Shown one piece after another: positions 33,640-45,915 of a stretch of DNA of 64,000 bases. The notes under the pieces were generated by a model. It was not told where the DNA came from. It saw only the letters and a program-made list of their open reading frames with translations, and did not search any database. The translations under genes and the position numbers were made by a program. The stretch spans positions 17,536,485 to 17,600,484 of the forward strand of contig NC_134027.1 in NCBI RefSeq assembly GCF_964204645.1, in the 5' to 3' direction. Source of the DNA: Tubulanus polymorphus. Lineage: Eukaryota; Nemertea; Palaeonemertea; Tubulaniformes; Tubulanidae. The number at the start of each line of letters is the position of its first letter. The stretch's first letter is position 1.

Positions 33640-34920
33640 TATGATATAATTAATTGTCATTCTTTGTGTGATGTTATGGCTTGTCCGTAGTGATCCCGTG
33701 TAAGCATGGGCATCGTGTGCAATGGGAAGCAGAGCGTTTTGCTTGCTCGCCATCACTCTATGCGCGATGGAGTCGGTCTTGGTCTTACTGGCGGAATAGT
33801 TGGCAAAGTGGCTGGCGCAGTACCGCAGCTCTGACTCGGGTTCCCGATTCGGATCATTTCTGTAATAGGGACCGAATCTACTCGTACCATATGTATTACA
33901 TCCCTATATCCTTATCTGATAAAATTTGAACTTTGTCAAGCATCTCATATCTCAGAAGGCTGTGGTAAACCTCTTGGCCCATGGGCAATTATTAGGATTT
34001 ACTATCTGTTGGCCCTTGAAATGCAAGCCATTCGCTAGAGTCAATTCTTGCCTAAATGCATAATAAGCAGGAGCATCCCATAGTCAGTAACCTGTCTGTG
34101 GTTTAGTTTCATGATCGATATTTTCACAAACTACAGTCAGGAATGGGAAGGTCATTTTTCAATGAAATCTTCGTGAGTCAATTTGACTCGCGAGTAATTT
34201 GCCTGGCATTTTCTGGTCTTTTGAGATATCTGTCTAATTTTTGTTGTAATCAACGCACGACAGATTTGTACTTTGTTTGATACCTATAACACCTCACCTG
34301 ACGATCTTAATCCATGTGCAAATGGGCCTTAAAGTGAGAGTAAATTTCCGTCAATTCAATTGCGGCCATTTTGAAAACTTGTGGAGGGTGCTGGCACCTG
34401 TGGACTGAGGCCAGGACAACAGCACAAACTAATAAAACGAAACGACGAAATAGAAAAAATTAAGAAATCAACACTATTTCACATTTTTCTTCATCCAGAA
34501 TTTATGATTTCATTATTTATCATGGAAAGCACGAAAGATTTGAAATACATGTTGGAAAACCATCAAAAATAAAAATTGTCGTTTCGTCTTGGAAGTTTTA
34601 TATAAATCCTTGTAGGTCACCTTGGTTATCATGCCATATGTATGCAATACAGAGAAATGGTGGCCAATGGCGGAATTTGAGGAGAAATTACATGATTTCT
34701 CAAAATAATGTTGATTAATCGCTCAAAACATTCATAAATTTTGAATATTTCGAAAGGTACCTGTGTTAGTTTGTGAATTAGGCCATTATTTGTGGACTGA
34801 AGTGAATAGAAAGTATATTTTGTGTTAGTTTGTTCAACCATGTTTTGGCCCTTGTCATCCCTAACGTTGGTATAAGCCCATCCGATTATAAAAAGCTTAC
34901 CACCAACGATTAGGTAACTA
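33640..34920. other. No gene recognised
   Basis: Chance ORFs only. 33800-33850 has a tRNA-like run (GTGGCTGGCGCAGTACC...GGGTTCCCGATTC) that could be part of a SINE head, but no full tRNA fold can be drawn. Confidence 0.4.
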
Positions 34921-34924
34921 ACTA

Positions 34925-36520
34925 GAGCATCCCAATGCAATTGCAAATTGACCCCGATTTGGTGTGGTGGGGATACCACGTCCCATCTAAATGGGCCTTC
35001 ACTGTCCTGACTACATGGTCGCCTACGATCTCCATCGCCTTCCTGCGGTAGTGTATACCCACAAAGTCATTGTCAGCTAGGTCAGGGTGGTCGATATGGG
35101 TGAAACCTGCTCTTACTGAGTCGACATTTATGCGGTCCGTCATGTATTCGTGAACTACATAACATTTCAGGGCAGCATGATCCGTGCATACCAGAAATGG
35201 TTTGCCCAGAAGGTAGTTTCAGAAGTAAATGATCATGTCGACCTCGGTTTCAGTTTCATACCCGCAGCCCAGAAACATGAGAAAACCTCAGCCAATTTGT
35301 CAAGGTGAGATGTAAGGTCTGCCGATTGGACGATAACATCATCCAGGTAAATCAGGGCAGTCTTCCAGGAAACTCTAACCAGGGCCATAGACATCAGGCA
35401 AGTGAAACATGCCAGCATGTTGGTCACACCAAAAGGCATCACATTCCACTCATACATCTTATTCTCCAGAAAAACGCAGTCTTGTATTTATCCTCCTCTT
35501 TGGTGGGAACCTGCCAATATCCACTAGTCAGATCAAAGGTAGAAAACCAAGACGAACCAGACAAGTTCTTAAGCAGGCCATCTATAAGACCGAGCGGTGG
35601 ACTATCCTTGATAGTACAATCGTTCAGCTTCCTATAGTCACAACAAAGTCTAAGGTTACCGTCAGCTTTACTTGCAAGTACAATTGGGCTTGCCCAAGCA
35701 GTACTGGAGGGGCGAATTAGGGCGTGCTCCAGTATAGCTCTCCAGTGTACCCCTCAACAAATTCCCGACGACCAGGGGAAGTCTCCATGGTTGCTGTTTT
35801 CCCGGCTTTGAATCTCCTGTTGAGGCTGGGCACGTTTAACTACTCTAGTAGGGACTCAAAGTGTTGCCCCCACCAGGCGGAACAATGTCCCGTTTACAAC
35901 TCCCATTGGCAACCGTAAGAATCTCCACAGACTGCAGTAGGTTGAAACAGCCAATTGGCTCACCATGCCTGACCCTTAGCGGCGCGTCCGAGAAGTTTGC
36001 TATCCTTACCCCGTTGTATCCTGTTGTTCTGCGGTGTGACCAAGGTCTTACCCGTGCAGAATTGAGTACGCTTACTCCCCTCAATCATACTCGGCATGGA
36101 ATTGTTTTGACCAAACCTTTTCTTTAAGTGGCCGGCAACCACCATCTCACTAATCAGCGAAAATTCGACAACAGCTTGGGAATTGAGAATTCTGTTGAAG
36201 GGGTATCTCACTCAGGCCCCACTGCAGCACGTGGCGTGAGAAATCCAGAACACAGTTATGATGCAGAAAGAAGTCATTACCCAGCAAACAGTCTTCTGAA
36301 ATCTCGTCGGTACAAACCATAGGTACCTGAAATTTCAGACTGACAGGGCCTGCCCATTTGCTGTAGTAAGGTTCCCAACTATCCCGACTCAGCCCCTAGG
36401 CTGGCTTCCCACACTGAAGATCTAAGAATGGTACCGAGGCCCCAGTATCCAAGAGGATCAATGCTGTTGCCCTCGTGTTAACCAAACCCGCAACTTAAAG
36501 CCCAGTGTCCTGGACGCAAA
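34925..36520 (-). mobile_element. Ty3/Gypsy retrotransposon fragment: protease, RT, RNase H
   Basis: Minus strand. The protease end (about 36520-36280) matches 25000-25300 of the other Gypsy fragment. It is followed by linker pieces (36211-35845), RT (about 35720-35233) and the start of RNase H (about 35215-34980). Integrase and LTRs are absent. The right edge joins family A repeat DNA at about 36522. Frames are interrupted several times. Confidence 0.85.
34980..35720 (-). pseudogene. Gypsy RT and RNase H remnants
   Basis: 35457-35233 reads WNVMPFGVTNMLACF then LIYLDDVIVQS, the RT 'primer grip-side' and catalytic F/YxDD motifs, then LDKLAEVFSCFWAAGMKL. Downstream, about 35215-35150 reads LLGKPFLVCTDHAALK, the RNase H core, and continues at 35143-34922. 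N-terminal RT motifs are scattered in other frames. Not functional. Confidence 0.85.
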
Positions 36521-36795
36521 CGTGGTGAGTTTCATGGTCATTGGGTTTTGCATATGGTCAGCAGGGGGTGTTGAATAGTTGAATAACTTAATTATACCCT
36601 ATTGTTAACTAGGCATATTTTATCATAATCAATTACCAAAATCATAGCTGCTGACATGTTCTATGATTGTGGTGAGTTTCAAGGTCATTGTTTTTGTATA
36701 TGATCACCAGGGGGTGTTGAATATTGAAATTGTTAGATCGTTGAGCATTTGAAACAACTTCCCAAGTGGACATGGTGTCCCTGGACCCCGAGTTC
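36521..36795 (+). repeat. Family A 3' end
   Basis: Two tandem-unit remnants (CAGCAGGGGGTG near 36556, CACCAGGGGGTG near 36707) and the family's 3' end (GAGCATTTGAAAC...CCAAGTGG...GGTGTCCCTGGACCCC). It begins directly at the Gypsy protease edge. Confidence 0.8.
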
Positions 36796-36799
36796 CAGT

Positions 36800-37745
36800 G
36801 TCAAGTCAATTTCTCTGAGTAATCTTTCTCTTTTTTTGGTATCTGTTATACTGAAAACTATTTGATCATGAAGCATTGAGTCATGTAGGTCACCAAAACT
36901 GCAGGTTTTTGCGTTTAGCCTCAATTCTGTATAAAACAAGTCGAAATATTCTCCAGATTTTTGGAGATGGCTTCGGAATATGTAGCGTTCCTAAGTTTCA
37001 TTCTTTTTAGGAGAACAGTATTTGCCTTATTGATTGCCTTCGAATCAATTCCCCGATCACCGTCTGTTATATCGAATGTGTTGTACAGATCAGTTGCCGC
37101 CTGGCCAGCCACCGTGAGAAACAGCACGATTTTTCTCTTATTGGAAAAATCATTGGTCTCAATGGATCATATACAGTTCGAACCGTTGCTTAAATTTCTC
37201 CCAGTTATGGTTCACATTACCCTCTAGCACCAACGGGTCTGGATGTTTAATCGCATCCATTGTATCGTCTTATTTTTTGGGAATTACATTCCTGGTACCA
37301 TATAAACAACTCGTTTATGGTGTTTTAAGATGGCCGACGCCTTTATTTTCCATCCTGCATCCTTCAAGTGTATTCATAGATGGCGCGTTGATATTGAGGT
37401 TGCTAGGTGACGCCAGCGTCGGTAAGCTGAAGAGAAATTCTGCTCCGTGGATTTTGCACTGTTTCTTAGGTTTTTCACTTGTGTACAGTAAATGACGCAG
37501 TAAATTATTGAAACACTAAGACTGCTGATCCAGTACTGCATGAGTGCGTGAGTGTTATAATAATGCCTGTACCGCTGATAGTGCTGTATGTTCATGCTGA
37601 TTTTAGGATTACTGGAAAACAAAATGGCGGATTTCTAGTCATCACATGGCAACAACAAACACTGCGCCTCAGCTTATTCGTAGTAGCAGAAATCAGTGAG
37701 AATATACTTCCACACCAATTTCTAGATCAAATGATCCGAGTTTAA
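36800..37745. other. No gene recognised
   Basis: Short ORFs on both strands without family motifs. Intron-like. Confidence 0.5.
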
Positions 37746-38104
37746 CACTTATTAAAACACAAGAAAATAGGCCTACCGATAAAGCAAGGGCACCTGATGG
37801 TAGTGATAATACAGATCACTATCTCATTATGGGTTGAACAGTACAGGCCCTACATCTAAACAGTATTACATCAACATAGACCGAGTAAAGAATTCGAACA
37901 TTTCTTGGATTTTAGTGAGATTTTTCGTGGATTTCACTTATTAAAACACAAGAAAATAGGCCTACCGATGAAGCAAGGGCACCTGATGGTAGTGATATTA
38001 CAGATCACTATCTCATTATGGGTTGAACAGTACAGGCCCTACATCTAAACAGTATTACATCAACATAGACCGAGTAAAGAATTCGAACATTTCTTGGATT
38101 TTAG
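37746..38104 (+). repeat. Tandem duplication, 189-bp period
   Basis: 37746-37934 is repeated at 37935-38104 with very few differences, both starting CACTTATTAAAACACAAG. The second copy lacks the last ~20 bases. Recent local duplication of non-coding DNA. Confidence 0.9.
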
Positions 38105-38635
38105 TCAGTGGATGGTAAACCTGAAATAAGTGAACACATTCAGTCGTATTTTCATATTTATAACTGATAAATATGAAGATAATATTGGGTCGATATCCAC
38201 TACACATATACCATAACGGCTCTAAGAGTAATTTATACTTACGTTCACAAATCGCACCTTTTAAATCATCTGAAATTGTTTGAAATGGAACCAAATCACG
38301 ATAAATTCAGATGTTTTTAATCGTCGCACCTAGAGAAGATGGCTCCAGAAACAATTAAGTACACAATTTGATTATCCGGGATTATAACGGCGAGAAGAGG
38401 CCGTACTAACATGGCGGACTATTCACTATGCCGCTAATTTGCGCTGTTTAGAGGCTTACAAGGACTAAAGGGTGAGGGTCTGATGAAAAACCTGCGCAGG
38501 TCAATGTGGCGTAGTGTACTTGTGATACAACATGGTTTTGCCGACTGCAAACATAATAGGACGTAAGTTGCGGTAGTTAATATCCTTCTAGTAACATCCA
38601 GAACGAAAAAGAGAAAAAATGTCACTACAATAATA

Positions 38636-38850
38636 CAGTTTCTGCGAAAGCAGCAGAAACTCTAATAATCAGTGCAATTACAATAGGGTTTCTGGGAAAG
38701 CAGCAAAAATCCTAATAATAGTAATAAATATAGCTGCAAAGCACCGATAACGGGTTTTCTGCACAGTCTTAGAATCATGTTCAACGGTCAACACTGTTTA
38801 ATAGAAGGAAGGTAGACAAAAGTGGAAAAAGGAGCATTTCAATATTTCAA
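38636..38850 (-). mobile_element. Cluster of family B termini, minus orientation
   Basis: Read on the minus strand: 3' end of a Helentron-like copy (matching 8745-8840, with CAGAAAACCC and the GCTGC/GCAGC hairpin), then, separated by ATT-rich spacers, two left-end hairpins of further copies (AGGATTTTTGCTG... and AGAGTTTCTGCTG...). It looks like repeated insertion into the ATT-rich edge of earlier copies. Confidence 0.6.
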
Positions 38851-38910
38851 TATGGTGTTGTATAAACTCTAGTTTATTAACCTTCTAACACTTCCAACAT
38901 TGTTTTCCAG

Positions 38911-39084
38911 ATTACAAATGTAAATCTAGTGAGTACCAGTGTGAAAACAGAATGTGCATCTCTAGCCACAAAAAATGTAATGGTCTCAAAGATTGTCCAA
39001 AAAATGAAGATGAAAGATATTGCTTTAATGATGAAAATGAAAATAGAATTCATGGTGAAAATGGAGGAGGAAGTTATTCAAATG
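38911..39084 (+). CDS. Host receptor-like gene, LDL-receptor class A exon (second)
   Basis: The acceptor is TTGTTTTCCAG and the donor is GTAATC. 174 bases, phase 1 at both ends. The 58 residues hold a full LDLa module (YKCKSSEYQCENRMCI...KKCNGLKDCPKNEDERYC). All six Cys and the DCPKNEDE calcium-cage region are present. An Asn/Gly-rich linker follows (ENGGGSYSNG) leading toward the membrane exon. Confidence 0.9.
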
Positions 39085-41740
39085 GTAATCTATCCGGCAA
39101 TCATGAATGTTTGTCTTGATACGTAGTTTTCATGTGCATTTTATTAGCCCACTTGGTACTTTAGTCTCAGCGGGCTATTGCGTTCACTTTTTGTCCGTCG
39201 TCCGTCCGTCAGTCCGTAGTCGGAATCCAGTTGCGAAGTTTTGAAGATGCTTTAATGTAATGTATTGATATTTTGGTTACACATGTATCTACCCTAGACA
39301 CATCTTCAGCCCAAAAACTGGCCCGGTCAGAATCAAGATGGCTGACTAGCAGCCATTGTTGTTCGCCAAGTCAGCACGTTTTACACATTTTCAAATTTTT
39401 TAAGGGAAATTTTGAAGTTGCTTTGGTCAATTACCTTGATCTTTCGTATATATTTGAATCCCCCAAGGGCCCATCAGCATAAGAAATATTGGGTCGATTG
39501 GACTCAAGATGGTTGTCCAATGACCTTTTTAGTGCCCAAAAATGTCAATTTTGGCCTGAATTGTGAGTCCTGTAGCTTCCTACTGGTTTGCCATTTCTCA
39601 TTGCATTTTGTGATGGGTATTCTTTGGAAATGGATGCTTTATACCGTAGACTGGTATTTTTGATCAGCCAATTATGGTGCAATTGGTGGCCATCTTTACT
39701 CATTCGTATGTGGGAAAAAGTTTTAGCCCACTTGGGACTTAAGTCCCAGCGGACTATTGCGTTCATTTTTCGTCCGTCATCCGTCCATCCGTAGATGGAA
39801 TCCTGTTATCTTGGGAAGTTCTGAAGACGCTTCAATGTAATGTCTTGATATTTGGGTTACACATGTATCTACCCTAAACACATGTTCAGTCCAAAAACTG
39901 GCCCTGTCGGAATCAAGATGGCTGATTGGCAGCCATTGTTGTTTGCCAAAATCAGCACTTTTACACATTTTTGAACTTTTTGAGGGAAATTTTGAAGACG
40001 CTATTATTAATTAGCTTGATCTTTCGTATATATTTGAATCCCCCAAGGGCCCATCAACATATGAAAAATTGGGTCGATCGGACTCAAGATGGCCGTCCCA
40101 TGACCTTTTTAATGGCCAAAAATGTAAATTTTGGCCCAAATTCTGAGTCCTGTAGCTTCCTACTGGTTTGCCATTTCTCATTGCAATTTGTGATGGCTAT
40201 TCTTTGGAAAGGGATGCTTTATACCTGAGACATGTATTTTTGATCAGCCAATTATGGCGCAATTGGCAGCCATCTTGGCGTCATCAGTACTCATTCGTAG
40301 GTGGGGCAAAAGTTTTTCCTCATTATATTGATACCTAAGCATATTGTGTTACCACAATGTATTGGAAAGTTGTAGCTCATAACGTTTTCTAGTATTTTGG
40401 TGAGTTTCAAGGTCATTGCTTTTTGTATATGGCCACCAGGGGGCATTGAATAATACAATAGCTTAGTATTTCCAAATTATATTTGTACCTCCGCATATTT
40501 TGTTACCACATTCAATTGCAAAGGTGAAGCTCATGACATCGTCTATGATTGTGGTGAGTTTCAAGGACATAAGTTATTCTATATGGTCACCAGGGGGCAT
40601 TTAATAGTAGAAGAACTTTGTACCCACGCATATTTTGTTACCACAATCAATTGCAAAGTTGTAGTTCATGACATGTTCTGTGATTGTGGTGAGTTTCAAG
40701 GTCATTGGGTTTTGCATATGGTCACCAGGGGACGTTGAATAGTAGAATAACTTAGTATTTCCTTATTAAATTGGTGCGTAGGGCTATTTTGTTACCGTGA
40801 TCCATTGCAAAGTTGTAGTTCGTGACATGTTCGCTGATTGTGGTGAGTTTCAAGGTCATTGGGTTTTGCATATGGTCACCAGGGGGCGTTGATTAATACA
40901 AAAAACTTAGTATTTAGAGTTTTCTGTTACATCACAGAAAACCCTATTGAGATTCGCGTGTTTCTTATTATTATTATTTTATGTCACACTATTTTCACTA
41001 AAATAACAAAGGCTTTGTTACCTTGCCGCTGTTGTCGATACAATCCATATGATATCGTTCAGCTCACTGAGATCTACAAATACTCCGCGTGTTTTTTCAC
41101 GAATCATAGTTACAAAAGCACTGTCGATCGTAAACATCGAAAATTTAGCCCCATTCAAAGAGCCGACATGTTTTTCGAAGTCGTCTTTCCGAAATCTACC
41201 GCACGTTTCTTGTCACGTCAATTATCAATTCAAGCATAAATTAACATATTTATTACCCAAACATTGCACATTCAGTCGCGGTTTTTAAAAACTAATTTAA
41301 ACAATAGCCCTTTTCCTCATCAAATCATATTACCGATACACAGGAATTCCCGACATTCTCCGGCGGGCGAGAGTTAAAAACTTTCATGATCTACGAGATG
41401 AGAAAAAGAGAGAAAAAACAAACCTACATCAGTTTAAATTTTTACAGTCACGTTGAATCGAGACGTCTATAGTCACGAATAAACCCACAATCTCCATCCA
41501 TTCCACATTGATGATCACGATTGACCATATAGATAACCAATTAAACACACGCAACACTAACTATCGCTTACTCTCCACGTTCGTCCTCTGAGGCACAAGA
41601 AGTATCATCTCTTAAGTAAATATGTCGGATACACTCCAGCGCATACCCGGCAGCTTTCCTCCTAGAGCGACGAGAGTTAATCCGGACCTGACCTACATCC
41701 TCCTGCATGTCCTGAATTTCCGGTGCTGAAACAACTGAGT

Positions 41741-41965
41741 TCAATTCACAATTTCCAGAGGCACTAATTTCGTAATCGGCCGGTTCATCGTACCATTTGC
41801 AGTTTTAAGGGTGGCAGACCTAGGGACCCCATCTTTCCCTAGAATCACATCAGTCACAACACCCAGCTTCCACTTTATCCTAGGAGAATCATCCTGGATG
41901 TGAACTAAGTCACCCTTTTGAATTGTGATATTATAGTTACCTGATTTCAAGTAACGCTCTCTCAA
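41741..41965 (-). pseudogene. BEL integrase C-terminal (DUF5641-like) domain
   Basis: Reads GDLVHIQDDSPRIKWKLGVV...PRSATLKT...RPITKLVPLE, the usual last domain of BEL/Pao polyproteins. It is in frame with the integrase ORF; only the TAA at 41977-41975 separates them, so this is one nonsense mutation. Confidence 0.85.
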
Positions 41966-41974
41966 CGAGGTAAT

Positions 41975-42991
41975 TTATTCAGAGCGGTACCTGCGCCATA
42001 ACCTTTGAAATACACAACTCGTGTGTTTCATACGAGCAGTGAGTGTATCTCGTGTAACGAAATCAGGATCTGTCAGAAAACTAGAATCAACTCGTACATG
42101 TGGAAGGTTAACGATACACCGTCCGTAAATTAAATGGGAGGGAGTAATCGGTTCCGGATCGCCGGAATCTGATGACATGTATGTAAGGGGCCTATCGTTT
42201 ACTACTCCTTCAATCTCGGTAACGATTGTGGTCAATTCAGTACTGTTTACAAGAGAACGGCCCAAGGCCTTTTTGAGGCACGTTTTAACGATTCCTACGA
42301 GACATTCCCAATAGCCGCCCATCCAAGGTGCTCTCTTAGGGATAAATTTCCAATCGACTCCTTCTTTTGACAATTCGTGAGTCAAGTGCGGGGACTCTAA
42401 TAATTGTTTGATTTCAGATGAGGCAGACTCAAATGTCGTAGCATTATCTGACATCATTCTCTGAGGACATCCTCGCCTACTCGCAAACCGCCTAAAAGCG
42501 TGCATGAACATATCAACGGTCAAATTTGATACGACTTCGAGATGAACGCCCCTAGTGACCGCGCAAGTAAACAGACAAATATAAAATTTGTCCGGGTCAT
42601 CTCTAACGATGATTGCACCGGTGAAATCAACACCACAAATCATAAACGGCCGAGCTTCGCATACCCGTAATGATGGTAAAGGTGGAATAGGTGGTGTCCT
42701 GTAACTTTTACCGATTACTTTTTTACAAATTACACAACGCCGTATTATCATTTTTACTACTTGTCGCGCATGAGGGACCCAATATTTCTGCCGCAAAGTC
42801 GTAACGGTCTGAGCTACCCCCATATGTTTCGCTTTTTCGTGACTGTTCCAAACGATAAGCGTTGTGAACGCATCTGACGACGGTAGAAGCGCGGGAAAAC
42901 GCGTTTCCGGTGATAGATCGCAATTATGAATACGACCCACTGATCGCAAAATCTTATCTTGATCTAAAAACAATCTGAGTTGTTTAATCAA
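41975..42991 (-). pseudogene. BEL/Pao integrase
   Basis: 338 aa. N-terminal zinc-binding H...H...CVICKK region (HEKAKHMGV, CVIC), then the DDE core: GVDFTGA, the MMSDNATTFESA segment and the WKFIPKRAPWMGGYWECLVG segment supplying the catalytic Glu. It then has VVNDRPLTYMS and the PSHLIYGR motif. It would join element cDNA to chromosomal DNA. The core looks intact, but the ORF is cut from RNase H upstream by a frameshift and from its C-terminal domain by one stop. Confidence 0.9.
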
Positions 42992-43018
42992 AGGATATAA
43001 CCTGGCGCTTTTACTCGA

Positions 43019-43820
43019 TTATAAACAATCAATTATGGCACTGAAATGCACAGCTTGTGTCTGTTTAACAAGCATCAACTCAGCTTTGTGTATCTCAAGA
43101 AAATGTAAAGGAGATATAATCGCTTCTCGAAATTTCAAATATCTGACAAAACGCAAAACATGTGCCATTACATGCTTTACCTCCCACAAAGAGGAATACC
43201 TTGACACGTCAACAATAGCTGGATCAAGCTCAGACTCAGACTTAGAATCAGCCACGATTAGAGATAAGCATTCCAACTCAAATGAACCACACCTTTGTAT
43301 TTTAGGCCAATCATCCTTATGTGTTATCCAATCTGGACCATTCCACCACAATCCACAATTCTCAAGCGTGGAAGCATCGCAACCTTGACTCAATATATCA
43401 CTCGGATTGTCATGCGATGGAACGTACATTCAGTGACCCCCTGAAACTTGTTCCTTGATGATTTTCACCCTATTTTTTATGAAAACAGGAAGTGATTTAG
43501 TTGACTTAATCCATCCAAGGGTTACCAAACTATCAGACCAGAGATATATATCTAAGTCCAATTCTGAGCTATCAACAACCTGTTTAGCGAGCTGTGATGC
43601 TACGACTGCAGCTTACAATTTTAAACGCGGTATGGAAATTGGTTTTGTCGGTGCTACTTAACTTTTGGCGAGAGCAAGATAACAGGCCAACAACTGTGGA
43701 AAACAAAGATATGCACTTGCACTGTATGCCTTCGAAGACGCGTCAGCGAAGACATGTAATTGCTGTGGACCCGAATTTGCCGCTGATATGGGCATCTACG
43801 TACACTTATCAAATCAACTG
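43019..43820 (-). pseudogene. BEL RNase H and connection region, degraded
   Basis: 43429-43019 keeps the VPSHDNPSDILSQG...LWWNGPDWI segment typical of the region after BEL RNase H. 43454-43820 has only short frames of the RNase H itself. No long ORF. Confidence 0.75.
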
Positions 43821-43821
43821 C

Positions 43822-44961
43822 TCATTGCAGATCTCGAATGATGGGCAACCATGAATCCATAGTGGCTGAATTGAGCGGTTCGTCCCACTCAGTGCCAAGT
43901 GTCCAAAGATTTTGCATGAAAATCCTGGCTTTAATTGTAACAGGAGCAATTAGACCTAAAGGGTTATACACTTTACTGGCATCACTGAGAATTTCTCGTT
44001 TGGTCGCAAAATTAGATGTAAATTTTAATTTTGTTGAGAAACTCAAACAACCTGTGATACAATTCCAAAGAAGTCCTAAAAACTTGATTTCCTCTGATTG
44101 ATCTAAGACATTCTTGGATCTTGCATGTTCACGAGTGGAAGCGCAATTCGTAGCCCACGAACGAAGATTGAACTCGGCGTTAGACATAATATCGCGACTC
44201 TCGTAGAAGTAATGATCCATCTGATCGGAGGTGGAAAGAGAAATACCAAAATTGTCCACGTATACGTTCTTGAGCATTTGATTGGCTACAATTGTTTTGT
44301 ATTGTGACAAATGTTTGATAACGGTAGTATTCAAGATGAAAGGAGATGATGAACTACCAAACAATACTACTCTAAACCTATAATGGACAAAACTGCTCTC
44401 AGGATCAGATGGATCAATTAACCAGAGAAAACGCGTGTAATTTTTATCTTCATCAGCAAGCAAAATTTGGAGAAACGCTTTTTCTAGATCTGAAGTAGCT
44501 GCATATTCGAATAGCCTAAACGGAATAAGAACAGAGATGATATCTTGCGGCAATGCAGGCCCCGGTTCTAAACAATCGTTTAAGCTACATGCTGTAGTGC
44601 ATTCGCGGCAACTACAGTCATAAACAATGCGCACGGGCGTCGTAGTCGACTCGCGGAAAACCGGGTGATACGGTATATAGTGCGCGGATGAGTGGTCATT
44701 ATCCTCTGCGAGTTGTACCAACTCAATAAAACCACGTAATTCTTGATCCAATATCAAATCAGAATATAAACTGAATAAATGTGGATATTTAGCTAATTTA
44801 CGTGCAGTAGCACGAGTACGAGCAGAACAAATTGCGATATTCGATGGCAGAGTACCAAAATTGTCCTTCCATGGGAATGGTGCTATGTACCGACCTTCTT
44901 CATCCCTAGTGATTGTGCTGTTATACCTATGCATGAATTCAGAATCAGGACCGCCTGACAA
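43822..44961 (-). pseudogene. BEL/Pao reverse transcriptase
   Basis: 379 aa without a stop. VRIVYDCSCRE, SDLEKAFLQILL (motif A), RFRVVLFGSSSSPFILN (motif B) and VYVDNFGIS (YVDN catalytic motif C, the BEL version of YxDD), then EIKFLGLLWN and SDASKVYNPLGL. The start overlaps the protease frame at 44883-44961, so it needs a frame change to be expressed. Confidence 0.9.
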
Positions 44962-45203
44962 TTCAGATCTGCCTTCGGACCGGAGAGAACATACCCAACT
45001 TTAGTTTTGACTGCAACAGGGTCTAAATCAGTCAATCCCCGAATGAACTGATAATACTGGTCAGCTCCAATAAGGATTTGAATATCAAAATCCCCTCCCG
45101 ATGAGCACGGGTGACTAGCAAAATTCAACTCAGCAAAAGTGGTACAATTTTGGACCTCTTCCAACGAAGGCACAATCAAAGATGTTGTGATTTTTGGTTT
45201 CAC
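44883..45203 (-). pseudogene. BEL aspartic protease region (DUF1758-like), copy 1
   Basis: 106 aa with IVPSLEEVQ, DIQILIGADQYYQF and TKVGYVLSGP, the C-terminal half of the BEL protease domain. The active-site half upstream (45210-45500) is split by stops. Duplicated at 48815-49135. Confidence 0.8.
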
Positions 45204-45588
45204 AATAAATCAACTAATACCGACTCCGATGGATCGATGCACTGAACGGAGAGTCGCACTACGTCCCATGCCCGACATTCGACAAATTGCGCACCGAACC
45301 CTGACAAATCGACAATTTCGTGCCGTATAGGCTGCAACTCAAGTAACTCTGTTAATGGTTCGGATATAAAAGATCGTTGAGCCCCATCATCAAAAACAAT
45401 ATTAGCGAGCGTACTTGTATTTCGATTATGTATATCAAAAACCTTAACGAGGGCAGTTTTTAAAATTACACGTTTTGCATATTTGTTAGCAGTTGTTTAC
45501 CCTGATTTACTCGATTGCGCGGTCTGGGAGTATGTGGCGAACGGACGTGACTGGGCTGCGTATCAAAAACCTTATCCACTCTACCAGT

Positions 45589-45897
45589 TTACTCTGAAAT
45601 TTGCATATTTTGAGAGTTAGTATTTGAATTGCTACTGAAATGTCCAGGACATATGCTGCTATGATGTTTACGTTTACATAACTTGCATGAGAATTTAGAA
45701 CTGCACTCAGAAACACGATGTGGCCCTAAACAATTGTAACATAGTCTATGTCTTTGAACGAAAGCAACACATTGGTCGCATTTGACAAATTGAGTACACT
45801 CATTCGTAAAATGTAATTTCGACTTACAGTACGTACACATCCTTGATGAACCTGTAGGTATAGAACTGGAAGCTTTATTTTTACTAGTCGTCAACAA
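45589..45897 (-). pseudogene. BEL gag zinc knuckles, copy 1
   Basis: CTYCKSKLHFTNEC, then CDQC...CYNCLGPHRVSEC and CKLCKRKHHSSIC: three Cys/His zinc-binding repeats that package element RNA. It is separated from the gag ORF by a frame change at about 45900. Duplicated at 49521-49829. Confidence 0.88.
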
Positions 45898-45915
45898 TGC
45901 GATGGCTGATGACTC

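Noticed and set aside
33800-33855. tRNA gene
   Set aside because: B-box-like GGGTTCCCGATTC and a tRNA-like run are present, but no acceptor stem or anticodon arm can be formed.
41240-41740. Second (3') LTR of the BEL element
   Set aside because: I compared it with 46880-47174 and saw no matching stretch, nor TG...CA ends with shared sequence.
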